DNA of 13,770 bases. It comes from Lachnospiraceae bacterium (lineage in GTDB: Bacteria; Bacillota; Clostridia; Lachnospirales; Lachnospiraceae). The notes below the pieces were generated by a model. It did not search any database. It was given only the letters and a program-made list of their open reading frames with translations, and was not told the DNA's origin. The position numbers and the translations under genes are program-made. Location: contig JAGCXJ010000017.1 of assembly GCA_017961385.1 (NCBI GenBank), positions 1 to 13,770 of the forward strand, in the 5' to 3' direction. This document shows, piece after piece, positions 7,187 through 13,770 of the stretch (within the stretch, counting starts at the first letter, position 1; each line of letters begins with the position of its first letter).

Positions 7187-8320
7187 CTAATGCATGTCCG
7201 GTTCATTCCAAAGTCTTAATTTTGTTCCGAGTCCCAGTTTCTTTGCATTCTCGTAACAAACCTTTCCCCATGCCACATCTTCAACCGGCATACCGCCTAC
7301 CGAATATACAAATATCTGATCATTGCTTGTTCTTCCCGGTCTCTTTCCAAAAATGATATCTCCAAGATCAGTGATATCCTCCATATCTATCAGTCCTTCA
7401 TGAGCCATGTCTGTAAACTTCGATCCTATTATGTTGTTTGCACCAAAGGAAGGATACGTGAATTCCTCAGCCCATGCCTCATAGAGCTTTATGTTATCAA
7501 CAACCAGTGAACATGTCTTAAGCTCGTTTGAATCCATATCAAATGCACTTACGCCTATCAGTACCGCTCCGGGTTTTATCCATTCTTTCTTAACAAAGGG
7601 ATAAGTTGAAGGATCGGTGGAACCCGAGTTTGCAAATGATATAACGTCTGTATCTCTTATGAGTTCCTCCACCGTCTCAACAGCCTTGACTTCCTTAAGT
7701 TTCGGATACTCTTTTCCTACATACTCGATAAAACTCATGAGGGAGGCTTTTCCTCTTCCCTTTACCTTCACGGTATCTATATTGGGACAAGCTGCCATGA
7801 TAGCTGCAAGTGAGGTCTTTCCCATTACACCGGGTCCGCATATACCGCAGACCTTTGCATCCTTTCTTACCAGATACTTTGCTCCGACTCCGGGTATCGC
7901 TCCGGTTCTGTATGCGCTTAAAAGGTTTGCACTCATAAGTGCGAGCGGTGCACCTGTATCTTTATCGTTTAGCATCACCGTTAAGATGGATCTGGGTAAG
8001 CCTTTTTCTTTGTTTGCCATGTTTGATCCGTACCATTTCATTCCCATAAGATCAAACGGTCCTCCTATGTATGCCGGCATTGCCATGAATCTTCTGTCAT
8101 CTCCTTCATCAAGAGGCATGTTGGTAAATGGAGACGACTTGGGAAATGATACCTGACTGCCATGCGAATTATGATTCTCACCACCCATAACATAATCCCC
8201 TAAGTTGAGACATTTGACCACTTCTTCCATAGCCTCTATGCAAGAGACCATATCCTTAACACCTGCCTTAATCATGTCTTCTTCACTTAAAAACAAAAAA
8301 TCGATCGCCGGATAACTCAT
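7187..8320 (-). CDS. Ornithine cyclodeaminase/mu-crystallin family protein (second copy)
   Basis: This 377-residue protein belongs to the ornithine cyclodeaminase/mu-crystallin superfamily. Its NAD(P)-binding loop GPGVMGK lies at 162-168, preceded by MSANLLSAYRTGA (129-141) with the family's active-site arginine (R138). K95 in KWYGSN is likely the substrate-binding lysine. The C-terminal block GGMPVEDVAWG with GLGTKLRLW is shared with the neighbour at 8512-9660. Family members deaminate ornithine to proline, reduce cyclic imines, or act as amino acid dehydrogenases. From memory, proteins of this subgroup have been labelled tyramine oxidase subunit B in automatic annotation; I cannot verify that and do not rely on it. 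The start is the ATG at 8320, 6 bases after GGAAGG. An upstream in-frame TTG at 8338 would swallow that ribosome binding site. It leads the redox gene block. Confidence 0.85.
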   Translation of the reverse strand: MSYPAIDFLFLSEEDMIKAGVKDMVSCIEAMEEVVKCLNLGDYVMGGENHNSHGSQVSFPKSSPFTNMPLDEGDDRRFMAMPAYIGGPFDLMGMKWYGSNMANKEKGLPRSILTVMLNDKDTGAPLALMSANLLSAYRTGAIPGVGAKYLVRKDAKVCGICGPGVMGKTSLAAIMAACPNIDTVKVKGRGKASLMSFIEYVGKEYPKLKEVKAVETVEELIRDTDVISFANSGSTDPSTYPFVKKEWIKPGAVLIGVSAFDMDSNELKTCSLVVDNIKLYEAWAEEFTYPSFGANNIIGSKFTDMAHEGLIDMEDITDLGDIIFGKRPGRTSNDQIFVYSVGGMPVEDVAWGKVCYENAKKLGLGTKLRLWNEPDMH

Positions 8321-8377
8321 ATGCTTCCTTCCTGACAAACTCTAGATCATGTTTGTCTTTTCTTTCCTAAAAGTAAA

Positions 8378-8411
8378 AGGCAAAAGGACTTTATGTATGG
8401 CCCTTTTGCCT
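8378..8411 (-). terminator. Intergenic hairpin/terminator between the two cyclodeaminase-family genes
   Basis: AGGCAAAAGG (8378-8387) pairs perfectly with CCTTTTGCCT (8402-8411), giving a 10-bp stem with a 14-base loop. The minus-strand tail is TTTTACTTTTAGG. It can end transcription from the gene at 8512-9660. Because a possible promoter lies upstream of it (8424-8452), it could also attenuate the downstream operon. The stem resembles the one at 2456-2491. Confidence 0.7.
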
Positions 8412-8423
8412 CTTCATGTAAAC

Positions 8424-8452
8424 AATCTACACCCGTTTAAGTACTTCATCAA
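8424..8452 (-). promoter_or_regulatory. Possible promoter before the second cyclodeaminase-family gene
   Basis: On the minus strand TTGATG (8447-8452) and TAGATT (8424-8429) are separated by exactly 17 bases, each matching the sigma-A consensus at four of six positions. Predicted transcription would start near 8417, immediately upstream of the 8378-8411 hairpin, leaving a leader of about 98 nt. The surrounding 8412-8511 stretch is AT-rich and holds no gene. Confidence 0.3.
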
Positions 8453-8511
8453 TTACTTACTATCACCGTTTTTTTACTTATTTCGTAGTCTATATAACAC
8501 TTTTTGAGTAG

Positions 8512-9660
8512 TTATCTCATAAACGGTTCATCCCAAAGGTTAAGTTTTGTTCCTATTCCAAGTTCCATGGCTTTCTTATAACAGTCATATCCCCACGCAA
8601 CATCCTCTATTGGCATTCCGCCGCTGCTGCACATCACTATCTCATCATGAGTCTTTCTGCCCGGAGTTATCCCGTTTACGATATCGCAAAGATTGAGTAC
8701 CTGTTCTCTCTTTATCTTGCCTTCTCTTACCAGATGGATGAAATGAATACCCATGATAACCCATTCACGCTTGTTTCCGAGTTCGTCAACAGGTCCCCTT
8801 GCAATGAAGTTATTCATGTACTTGTCATACATGCCGTAGTTATCAACCACCATTGTGGTATCTATCAGTTCATCAAAGTTTCTGTAAAGGAAACTGCCCA
8901 TGGAAAATACGGAGGCTCCCTTCTTAAACCAGTCCAAATGAAACTCCTCAGCCTTATCAGGTGTCACCGACATAGCTTCACTAATTACGTCAGCATCCTG
9001 ACAGGCCTGTTTTAGGCTCTCACATATCTCTATCTCCCTTATCTGGGGATAGTTCTCTTCTATGAAGGCTTTCATGGACAGTGTTGAAGCCGATGTTGGC
9101 GAACTGCCCTTTATCTTTATCTTCTCTATTTCAGAGAGCACTGCCATGTAACACATGAGTGCGCATTTATTTATCACACCGGGTCCCAATATCGAAAGGA
9201 CTTTTGAATCCTTATTGGCAAGATACGATGCCGCCATAGCCGGCATGGCTCCCGTTCTCATCGCACTTAAAAGATTCGCTGACATATATGCTATAGGTGC
9301 ACCCGTATCAACATCGTTTAATGTTGCCATCAGGATCGATCTCGGCAATCCCTTGCTTATATTTGCGTGGTTTGAACCGTACCATTTCTGACCGGCCATA
9401 TGAAATCTTCCGCCAAGGTAGGCAGGCATTGCATTAAATCTCCTGTCGGGACCGTTATCAAGCGGAAATCCTTCGATATCCTTTGTTTTGGGAAAATTCA
9501 TCTGGAGTCCATGCTCATCATTCTTTGGACCGCCAAGCAAAAAATCTCCTTTTCCAAAAAGGCTCATCACATCCCTCATCGCTTCTACACAGCCCTTGGC
9601 ATCAAGAACTCCCGCTTCTATCATATCCTTTTCGCTTAAATACAAAAAATCTATAGCCAT
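8512..9660 (-). CDS. Ornithine cyclodeaminase/mu-crystallin family protein (first copy)
   Basis: This 382-residue paralogue of the next gene is co-linear from end to end. Shared landmarks are AIDFLYLSEKDMIEAG at the start, MPAYLGGRF, KWYGSN (K92), GLPRSIL, MSANLLSAMRTGA (R135), and the C-terminal GGMPIEDVAWG with GIGTKLNLWDEP. The nucleotide loop is GPGVINK (159-165), with Asn where the neighbour has Gly. The FDMD segment of the neighbour, in the region where ornithine cyclodeaminase carries its catalytic Asp, reads FLYR here. The two copies may therefore differ in activity or form a hetero-oligomer. The ATG at 9660 has AGGAGG 7 bases upstream. A hairpin separates it from potD, so it may be transcribed by read-through from the transporter genes. 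I infer an imine or amino acid reductase/deaminase role; the substrate is not known. Confidence 0.84.
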   Translation of the reverse strand: MAIDFLYLSEKDMIEAGVLDAKGCVEAMRDVMSLFGKGDFLLGGPKNDEHGLQMNFPKTKDIEGFPLDNGPDRRFNAMPAYLGGRFHMAGQKWYGSNHANISKGLPRSILMATLNDVDTGAPIAYMSANLLSAMRTGAMPAMAASYLANKDSKVLSILGPGVINKCALMCYMAVLSEIEKIKIKGSSPTSASTLSMKAFIEENYPQIREIEICESLKQACQDADVISEAMSVTPDKAEEFHLDWFKKGASVFSMGSFLYRNFDELIDTTMVVDNYGMYDKYMNNFIARGPVDELGNKREWVIMGIHFIHLVREGKIKREQVLNLCDIVNGITPGRKTHDEIVMCSSGGMPIEDVAWGYDCYKKAMELGIGTKLNLWDEPFMR

Positions 9661-9680
9661 AGCTTATCCTCCTAAAAGAA

Positions 9681-9712
9681 AGACCCAGGGTGGTTCTATC
9701 CACCCCGGGCCT
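9681..9712 (-). terminator. Rho-independent terminator after potD
   Basis: A GC-rich stem pairs 9681-9693 with 9700-9712, with two internal mismatches and the loop TTCTAT. On the minus strand it is followed by a tail containing TCTTTCTTTT that runs directly into the AGGAGG of the next gene. It lies about 45 bases after the potD stop. It is likely a partial terminator that lowers expression of the downstream genes relative to the transporter. Confidence 0.8.
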
Positions 9713-9756
9713 CATTGCCTATAATCCCAAACTGTCCTATCACACATCCTGCTTAA

Positions 9757-10821
9757 TTATTCTTTCAGCTTTGTCCACATCTCATTGTATATATCAAGTG
9801 TCGCACTATCCAGATTTTCCACATAACTGCCCTTTGAGATGGCATCAGCCGGCGGATTCTTTGCAGGATTGCCGCTGTATTCTTCTCCCATAAGCGCAAT
9901 GGCATCTGTATTTGCACAAAGGTACGGGAATTCCTTTAAAACAATCTCCATGTTTTCCGGTTCCATTATGAAATTGATCCACTTCATCGCATTGTCATAG
10001 TTAGGAGATTCCTTTGTGACTACCCAGTTATCAAAGAACAGATACGCACCTTCTTCGGGATAGATCACCTCTATCGAAGGAACCTCTTCCATAGCCATAG
10101 CCACTTCTGCACTCCAGATCATTCCGGCTGAACAGTCGCCTGATATCAGGGCACTCTTTGGTGAGTCTGAATCATAGAGTACTACATTCTTCTTAAGTTC
10201 CATGAGCTTATCCGATACTTCCGAAAGCTTTGCGGGATCCGTCTCATTAAGGTCATATCCTACAGCCTTTGATGTCATGCCTATAACTGCACGGAAGTCA
10301 TCAAGAACGACCAGCTGTCCTTCAAGCGAAGGATCAAAAAGATCGGCATAACTGGTTATCTTTGTATCTATCTTTTCAGTGTTGACAGCGATAGCACCTG
10401 CTCCTCCCATGTAAGGAACGGAATATACATTTCCGGGATCATATGCGGGATTCTTATAACTGTCTCCTATGTGAGAGAAGTTTGGAAGCTTCTCAAAATC
10501 CAGCTCCTTTAACATACCCTGTGCAATAAGCTGAGCGACCATGTAATCACTCGGGTTTAGTACATCATATGCTCCCGCAGTTTCTGACTTAACCTTTGCA
10601 AGCATATCCTCATTTGAAGAATATGTTGAAACATTTACCTTTATACCGGTCTCCTTCTCAAACTTCTCGACCACAGAATCAGGCAGATACTCAGTCCATA
10701 CAAACAGATTCAATTCACCCTGATCTTTTGAGGCACTCTCTGAAGCTGCTGAGCCGCATCCTGTCAGGCTCACAACTATCAAAGACAACGATATCCATGC
10801 TGCTAAAATCTTTTTCTTCAT
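9757..10821 (-). CDS. potD: Spermidine/putrescine-type ABC transporter substrate-binding lipoprotein
   Basis: This 354-residue protein starts with a lipoprotein signal peptide: a KKK n-region, a hydrophobic core and the lipobox LTGC with C22 as the lipidated residue. It would be anchored on the outer face of the membrane. The mature part follows PotD closely by eye: LFVWTEYLPDSVVEKF, GAYDVLNPSDY, VPYMGGAGAIAVN, GMIWSAEVA and YPEEGAYLFFDNW. Residues matching the E. coli PotD amine pocket are partly kept (the E of WTEY, D175, W236, D264). Positions I align with E171 and W255 of E. coli PotD are Ala178 and Phe262, so the ligand may not be spermidine. It is the last gene of potABCD, 27 bases after potC, with GGAGGA ahead of the ATG. 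Confidence 0.92.
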   Translation of the reverse strand: MKKKILAAWISLSLIVVSLTGCGSAASESASKDQGELNLFVWTEYLPDSVVEKFEKETGIKVNVSTYSSNEDMLAKVKSETAGAYDVLNPSDYMVAQLIAQGMLKELDFEKLPNFSHIGDSYKNPAYDPGNVYSVPYMGGAGAIAVNTEKIDTKITSYADLFDPSLEGQLVVLDDFRAVIGMTSKAVGYDLNETDPAKLSEVSDKLMELKKNVVLYDSDSPKSALISGDCSAGMIWSAEVAMAMEEVPSIEVIYPEEGAYLFFDNWVVTKESPNYDNAMKWINFIMEPENMEIVLKEFPYLCANTDAIALMGEEYSGNPAKNPPADAISKGSYVENLDSATLDIYNEMWTKLKE

Positions 10822-10837
10822 AATATTGTCCTCCTCT

Positions 10838-10857
10838 AAAATCTGATGTCAGATTTT
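10838..10857 (-). repeat. Inverted repeat at the potC/potD junction
   Basis: AAAATCTGA (10838-10846) and TCAGATTTT (10849-10857) are perfect 9-base arms around a 2-base centre, so the RNA would form an 8-bp stem with a 4-base loop. The repeat overlaps the potC stop codon and lies just before the potD ribosome binding site. The T tract is too short for a strong terminator. It may instead be an RNA processing or stability element that sets the PotD to PotC ratio. Confidence 0.5.
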
Positions 10858-11655
10858 TTTATGCTTACCGGATAAAACACCGCTCTGTGTCAGATACACC
10901 AGTCCGATAGTACCTATGAGCACCAAAGTGGATAGAGCGTTAACATCCGGAGAAACACCGCTCTTAATACTTTCCATAACCTTTAAGGGATATGTCTTTG
11001 TCTGTCCGTTTACAAAGTAGCTGATGATAACATCATCAATTGAAAGGGTAAATGCCAGCAGTGCACCGCCTGCTATTCCAGGTGCCAGGACCGGAAGAGT
11101 TATCTCAAAGAAAGTAACTACCCTGTTGGCTCCCAGATCCATACTTGCTTCTTCTATCGACTTGTCATAACCTGAAAGTCTGGCTCTCACATTGAATATC
11201 ACATACGGAACACTGAAACTCACATGTGATAATATAAGTGTCACCATTCCTCTTGGAATGTTCACGTTGGTAAAGATCGTAAGCAATGCTATGCCTATAA
11301 CAATCTCAGGTATAACTACGGGAATATATAAAAATGCATTTATGATACCTTTACCCTTGAATTTATATCTGTATATACCTACCGCACCGAGCGTTCCTAT
11401 GACTGTCGAAAGGATCGTGCTCACTACTGCGATGATAATCGTATTTCCGAATGACTCAAGTAAAGATGAGTTGCTCCAGAGCTTTATATACCAGTCAAAT
11501 GAGAATCCCTTCCAGCTCAGATACGGCTTCGTTGTCGTTGCGTTAAACGAATTGGCCACAACCACGAATATGGGAAGAAATAAGAACAGATATACCATTG
11601 AACAAAAGGCAACACTTAAGCTTATCTTTCTTTTTTCTTTTCTTGCTTTTCTCAT
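10849..11655 (-). CDS. potC: Polyamine-type ABC transporter permease PotC
   Basis: This 268-residue inner-membrane permease has about six predicted helices. The EAA loop lies at about residues 168-190 (EEASMDLGANRVVTFFEITLP), where the permease contacts the ATPase. Length and sequence order match PotC (YdcV-like) subunits, which pair with PotB to form the channel. Family features include LYIPVVIPEIVIGIALL in the middle and SIDDVIISYFVNG toward the C-terminus. The N-terminus is strongly basic (RKARKEKRK), consistent with a cytoplasmic end. GGAGG lies upstream of the ATG at 11655, and the gene begins 9 bases after potB ends. Its stop codon sits within the inverted repeat before potD. Confidence 0.94.
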   Translation of the reverse strand: MRKARKEKRKISLSVAFCSMVYLFLFLPIFVVVANSFNATTTKPYLSWKGFSFDWYIKLWSNSSLLESFGNTIIIAVVSTILSTVIGTLGAVGIYRYKFKGKGIINAFLYIPVVIPEIVIGIALLTIFTNVNIPRGMVTLILSHVSFSVPYVIFNVRARLSGYDKSIEEASMDLGANRVVTFFEITLPVLAPGIAGGALLAFTLSIDDVIISYFVNGQTKTYPLKVMESIKSGVSPDVNALSTLVLIGTIGLVYLTQSGVLSGKHKKI

Positions 11656-11664
11656 ACGCGCCTC

Positions 11665-12543
11665 CTATACTCCCAGGCTGTCCATATCTCCGCCAAGCTT
11701 CTGATATATCTTTACAAGCAACAGAGTCACCAGGATGAGTATTATCGAAAGTGCCGCACCCAGCGGCCAGTTGTTTGCACTCTTAAACTGTCTCTCAATG
11801 AGATTACCTATCATATCCGTGTTTCCGCCGCCTAATATATTCGATACAAAGAAATAACCAAGACACGGTATAAACACCATTATGCATCCTGAGAATATCC
11901 CGCTGGCCGTTAAAGGAAGGATCACTTCAAACAGTGTCTTTACGGGCTTTGCTCCAAGATCGCTCGATGCCTCAAGAAGGCTGTCATCCAGTTTCTCTAT
12001 CGCTGTATAGAGCGGAAGGACCATAAAAGGTATAAAGCAATAAACCATACCAAGCACGGTAGTTCCCGTCTTATACAAAAACTCAACCGGTTCACTGACT
12101 ACTCCGATAGTCATTAACAGTTTGTTTAACCACCCGCTGTTTCCAAGAAATGTCCTCCAGCCGTATATCCTTATAAGTGAGTTTGTCCAAAATGGTATGA
12201 TGACGAGCATATAGAATAACTGTTTCTTTTTGCTCTTTGTCCTTGCTATTACATATGCGAACGGATATCCCACCAGAACACAGATAAGTGTGGTCACAAA
12301 TGCGATGAGCAGTGACTGCGCATATATCTTTAAATAGTCCTCAGAAACAAGTTTGCCATAGTTTACAGCAGTGAATCTGTATACCACGTTGTAGAACTCA
12401 TCGGTCTGACAAAAACTCATGACCGCTACAAATATAAGAGGAGCCACTACCAAAAACAAAAGAAGTATCGCCACCGGTCCTACCGTTACCATTGCCGGCA
12501 TCGTATTCGATTTGAATTCATGCTTTGATCTTTTCTTCATCAT
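11665..12543 (-). CDS. potB: Polyamine-type ABC transporter permease PotB
   Basis: This 292-residue permease has about six transmembrane helices. Features typical of PotB are PFWTNSLIRIYGWRTFLG, MVYCFIPFMVLPLYTAIEKLD, and the EAA loop LLEASSDLGAKPVKTLFEVILP, which docks on PotA. I set the start at the ATG at 12543, preceded by AAAGGAG with 5-base spacing. A second ATG follows immediately at 12540. A frame reaching a GTG at 12567 would include the ribosome binding site and overlap the end of potA, so it is less likely. The gap to the potA stop is 27 bases. It forms the membrane channel with PotC. Confidence 0.93.
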   Translation of the reverse strand: MMKKRSKHEFKSNTMPAMVTVGPVAILLLFLVVAPLIFVAVMSFCQTDEFYNVVYRFTAVNYGKLVSEDYLKIYAQSLLIAFVTTLICVLVGYPFAYVIARTKSKKKQLFYMLVIIPFWTNSLIRIYGWRTFLGNSGWLNKLLMTIGVVSEPVEFLYKTGTTVLGMVYCFIPFMVLPLYTAIEKLDDSLLEASSDLGAKPVKTLFEVILPLTASGIFSGCIMVFIPCLGYFFVSNILGGGNTDMIGNLIERQFKSANNWPLGAALSIILILVTLLLVKIYQKLGGDMDSLGV

Positions 12544-12570
12544 CGGCACTCCTTTCGTATAGATCACTTT

Positions 12571-13680
12571 TTATGCAAGCTTGATCTCATCCAAAGCCTT
12601 AAAGATCTTGTAACTGTCATTATGAATGAGCACTCCGTCTTCAGGCTCCCAGTACGGATATATCCTGCTTCCTATAGTCGGTAGCTCCTGACCTGATAAT
12701 CTTTCTATCTTAAGCTCGTTTCCGTTTGGAAGTGAAACTATGCATTTAAGCACTGAACCCACATATATAAAGTCTTTGACCACTGCAACAAGCTCAAATC
12801 CCTCATGCGGCTTTGTGTCAAATCTCATGTTCTCAGGTCTTACCGAAACTGTTGCATATTCAAGTATTGAAAAACTCTTATCACATTTAACTCTTACCGC
12901 ACCATTTTCAAGTGTAACAGTTGCGATCCCGTCCGTGATACTGGTCACACATCCGTCGTAGATATTTGTCTCTCCTATAAAGGTTGCGACAAATCTCGTT
13001 GCAGGATGCTCATATATGTCCTTGGGACAGGCCAGCTGATCAACAACACCGTCATGCATTATGGCTATCCTGTCACTCATGGTGAGTGCCTCTTCCTGAT
13101 CATGCGTTACATATATAAATGTGATATTTAACTTCTTTTGCAGTCTCTTAAGCTCAAGCTGCATCTGCTTTCTAAGCTTCAGATCCAGTGCTCCCAAAGG
13201 TTCATCGAGCAGAAGGACTCTCGGTCTGTTTATAAGTGCTCTTGCTATCGCTACCCTCTGCTTCTGACCGCCGGACAACTGACTGGGATATCTGTTCTCA
13301 AAACCGGTGAGCTGAACCATATCCATCATCTCAAGGACTCTCTGTCTAATCTCATCCTTTGGCACCTTTTTCATCTTTAAGCCATATGCTATGTTGTCGA
13401 ATATAGTCTTATGCGGAAACAGTGCATATGTCTGAAATACTGTATTAACGTTTCTTTCAAAAGGCTCCTTTTCCTCTATAGACTCTCCTTCAACCTTGAT
13501 GGATCCCGTTGTCGGTTCCTCAAAGCCTGCTATCATTCTTAACGTTGTCGTCTTTCCGCAGCCGGATGAGCCAAGGAGAGTAAGGAATTCGCCTTCATCA
13601 ACAGTTATGTTTAAGTCCTTTACCACATGGTTCGTACCATATAATTTGTTTACACCTGATAATTCTACTATTGTTCCCAT
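12571..13680 (-). CDS. potA: Polyamine-type ABC transporter ATP-binding protein PotA
   Basis: This 369-residue ABC ATPase has all motifs intact: Walker A GSSGCGKT (37-44), Q-loop Q83 in VFQTYALFP, signature LSGGQKQR (135-142), Walker B VLLLDE (155-160), D-loop GALD and H-loop H193 in VTHDQEE. After about residue 240 comes the beta-rich TOBE-type regulatory domain found in PotA and other importer ATPases (SVRPENMRF and IERLSGQELP segments). It energises the PotBC channel from the cytoplasmic side. GGAGG lies 7 bases before the ATG at 13680. It is the first transporter gene and begins 14 bases after the P-II gene stop, so the two are probably co-transcribed. Confidence 0.95.
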   Translation of the reverse strand: MGTIVELSGVNKLYGTNHVVKDLNITVDEGEFLTLLGSSGCGKTTTLRMIAGFEEPTTGSIKVEGESIEEKEPFERNVNTVFQTYALFPHKTIFDNIAYGLKMKKVPKDEIRQRVLEMMDMVQLTGFENRYPSQLSGGQKQRVAIARALINRPRVLLLDEPLGALDLKLRKQMQLELKRLQKKLNITFIYVTHDQEEALTMSDRIAIMHDGVVDQLACPKDIYEHPATRFVATFIGETNIYDGCVTSITDGIATVTLENGAVRVKCDKSFSILEYATVSVRPENMRFDTKPHEGFELVAVVKDFIYVGSVLKCIVSLPNGNELKIERLSGQELPTIGSRIYPYWEPEDGVLIHNDSYKIFKALDEIKLA

Positions 13681-13694
13681 GTGAACACCTCCGC

Positions 13695-13770
13695 CTACAG
13701 TGCCTTGACACCTCTCTCGCCTGTACGAATCCTGATAGCGTCTTCAATGTTTATGATAAATATCTTTCCG
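13695..13770 (-). CDS. P-II family nitrogen regulatory protein, C-terminal fragment (cut by window edge)
   Basis: The last 24 codons before a TAG at 13695-13697 read GKIFIINIEDAIRIRTGERG then VKAL. This is the conserved C-terminal signature of P-II proteins (GlnB/GlnK), where GKIF...AIRIRTGERG forms the C-loop and end of the fold. P-II proteins are trimeric sensors of ATP/ADP and 2-oxoglutarate that control nitrogen transporters and enzymes. The T-loop with the possible modification site is outside the window. The placement 14 bases upstream of potA suggests one operon. Confidence 0.88.
   Translation of the reverse strand, partial: GKIFIINIEDAIRIRTGERGVKAL

Noticed and set aside
7617..8156. 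Long 179-codon plus-strand frame opposite the second cyclodeaminase-family gene
   Set aside because: It is antisense to a well-supported gene and its translation resembles no protein; codon structure explains the openness.
1..13770. CRISPR array, insertion sequence or defence system
   Set aside because: No regularly spaced repeats, transposase-like frames or terminal inverted repeats were seen anywhere in the window.

Overview
The window looks like chromosome from an anaerobic Firmicute of the class Clostridia, most likely a Lachnospiraceae relative. The reasons are the strong AGGAGG-type ribosome binding sites, moderate GC, U-tailed hairpin terminators, and proteins that read like clostridial family members. 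Species cannot be set from the sequence alone. Apart from one tRNA gene, everything recognised is on the minus strand.

Layout in + coordinates: 1-90 holds the first 30 codons of an HflX-like GTPase. 225-297 is tRNA-Gly(GCC), with its own promoter and terminator, transcribed rightwards and divergent from hflX. 341-556 holds nothing I recognise except a 10-bp tandem repeat. 628-2133 is a sodium:alanine/glycine symporter (AGCS family). 2135-2423 is a decayed fragment that resembles the N-terminus of a clostridial PEP/pyruvate-binding protein. 2575-3735 is an iron-containing alcohol dehydrogenase interrupted by an in-frame TAG at codon 31.

From 3757 to 13770 the genes form what looks like one catabolic and uptake locus. 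In transcription order (right to left) it runs: the tail of a P-II nitrogen regulator; potA, potB, potC and potD (spermidine/putrescine-type ABC importer); a hairpin; a first ornithine cyclodeaminase-family protein; a second hairpin; a second ornithine cyclodeaminase-family protein; a small [2Fe-2S] protein; an FAD/NAD oxidoreductase with a two-[4Fe-4S] ferredoxin tail; a BFD-like [2Fe-2S] protein; and a DAO-type flavoprotein. The interrupted alcohol dehydrogenase follows, then a terminator.

The four redox proteins together have the parts of the multisubunit amino-acid dehydrogenases known as opine oxidase, HcnABC, D-hydroxyproline dehydrogenase or archaeal proline dehydrogenase. With the two cyclodeaminase-like (imine/amino acid) enzymes and the importer, I infer a pathway that takes up an amine, amino acid or opine-like compound, oxidises its C-N bond, and passes electrons to NAD(P) or ferredoxin in an organism that probably does not use oxygen. 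The P-II gene at the head suggests a link to nitrogen status. The substrate cannot be read from the sequence.
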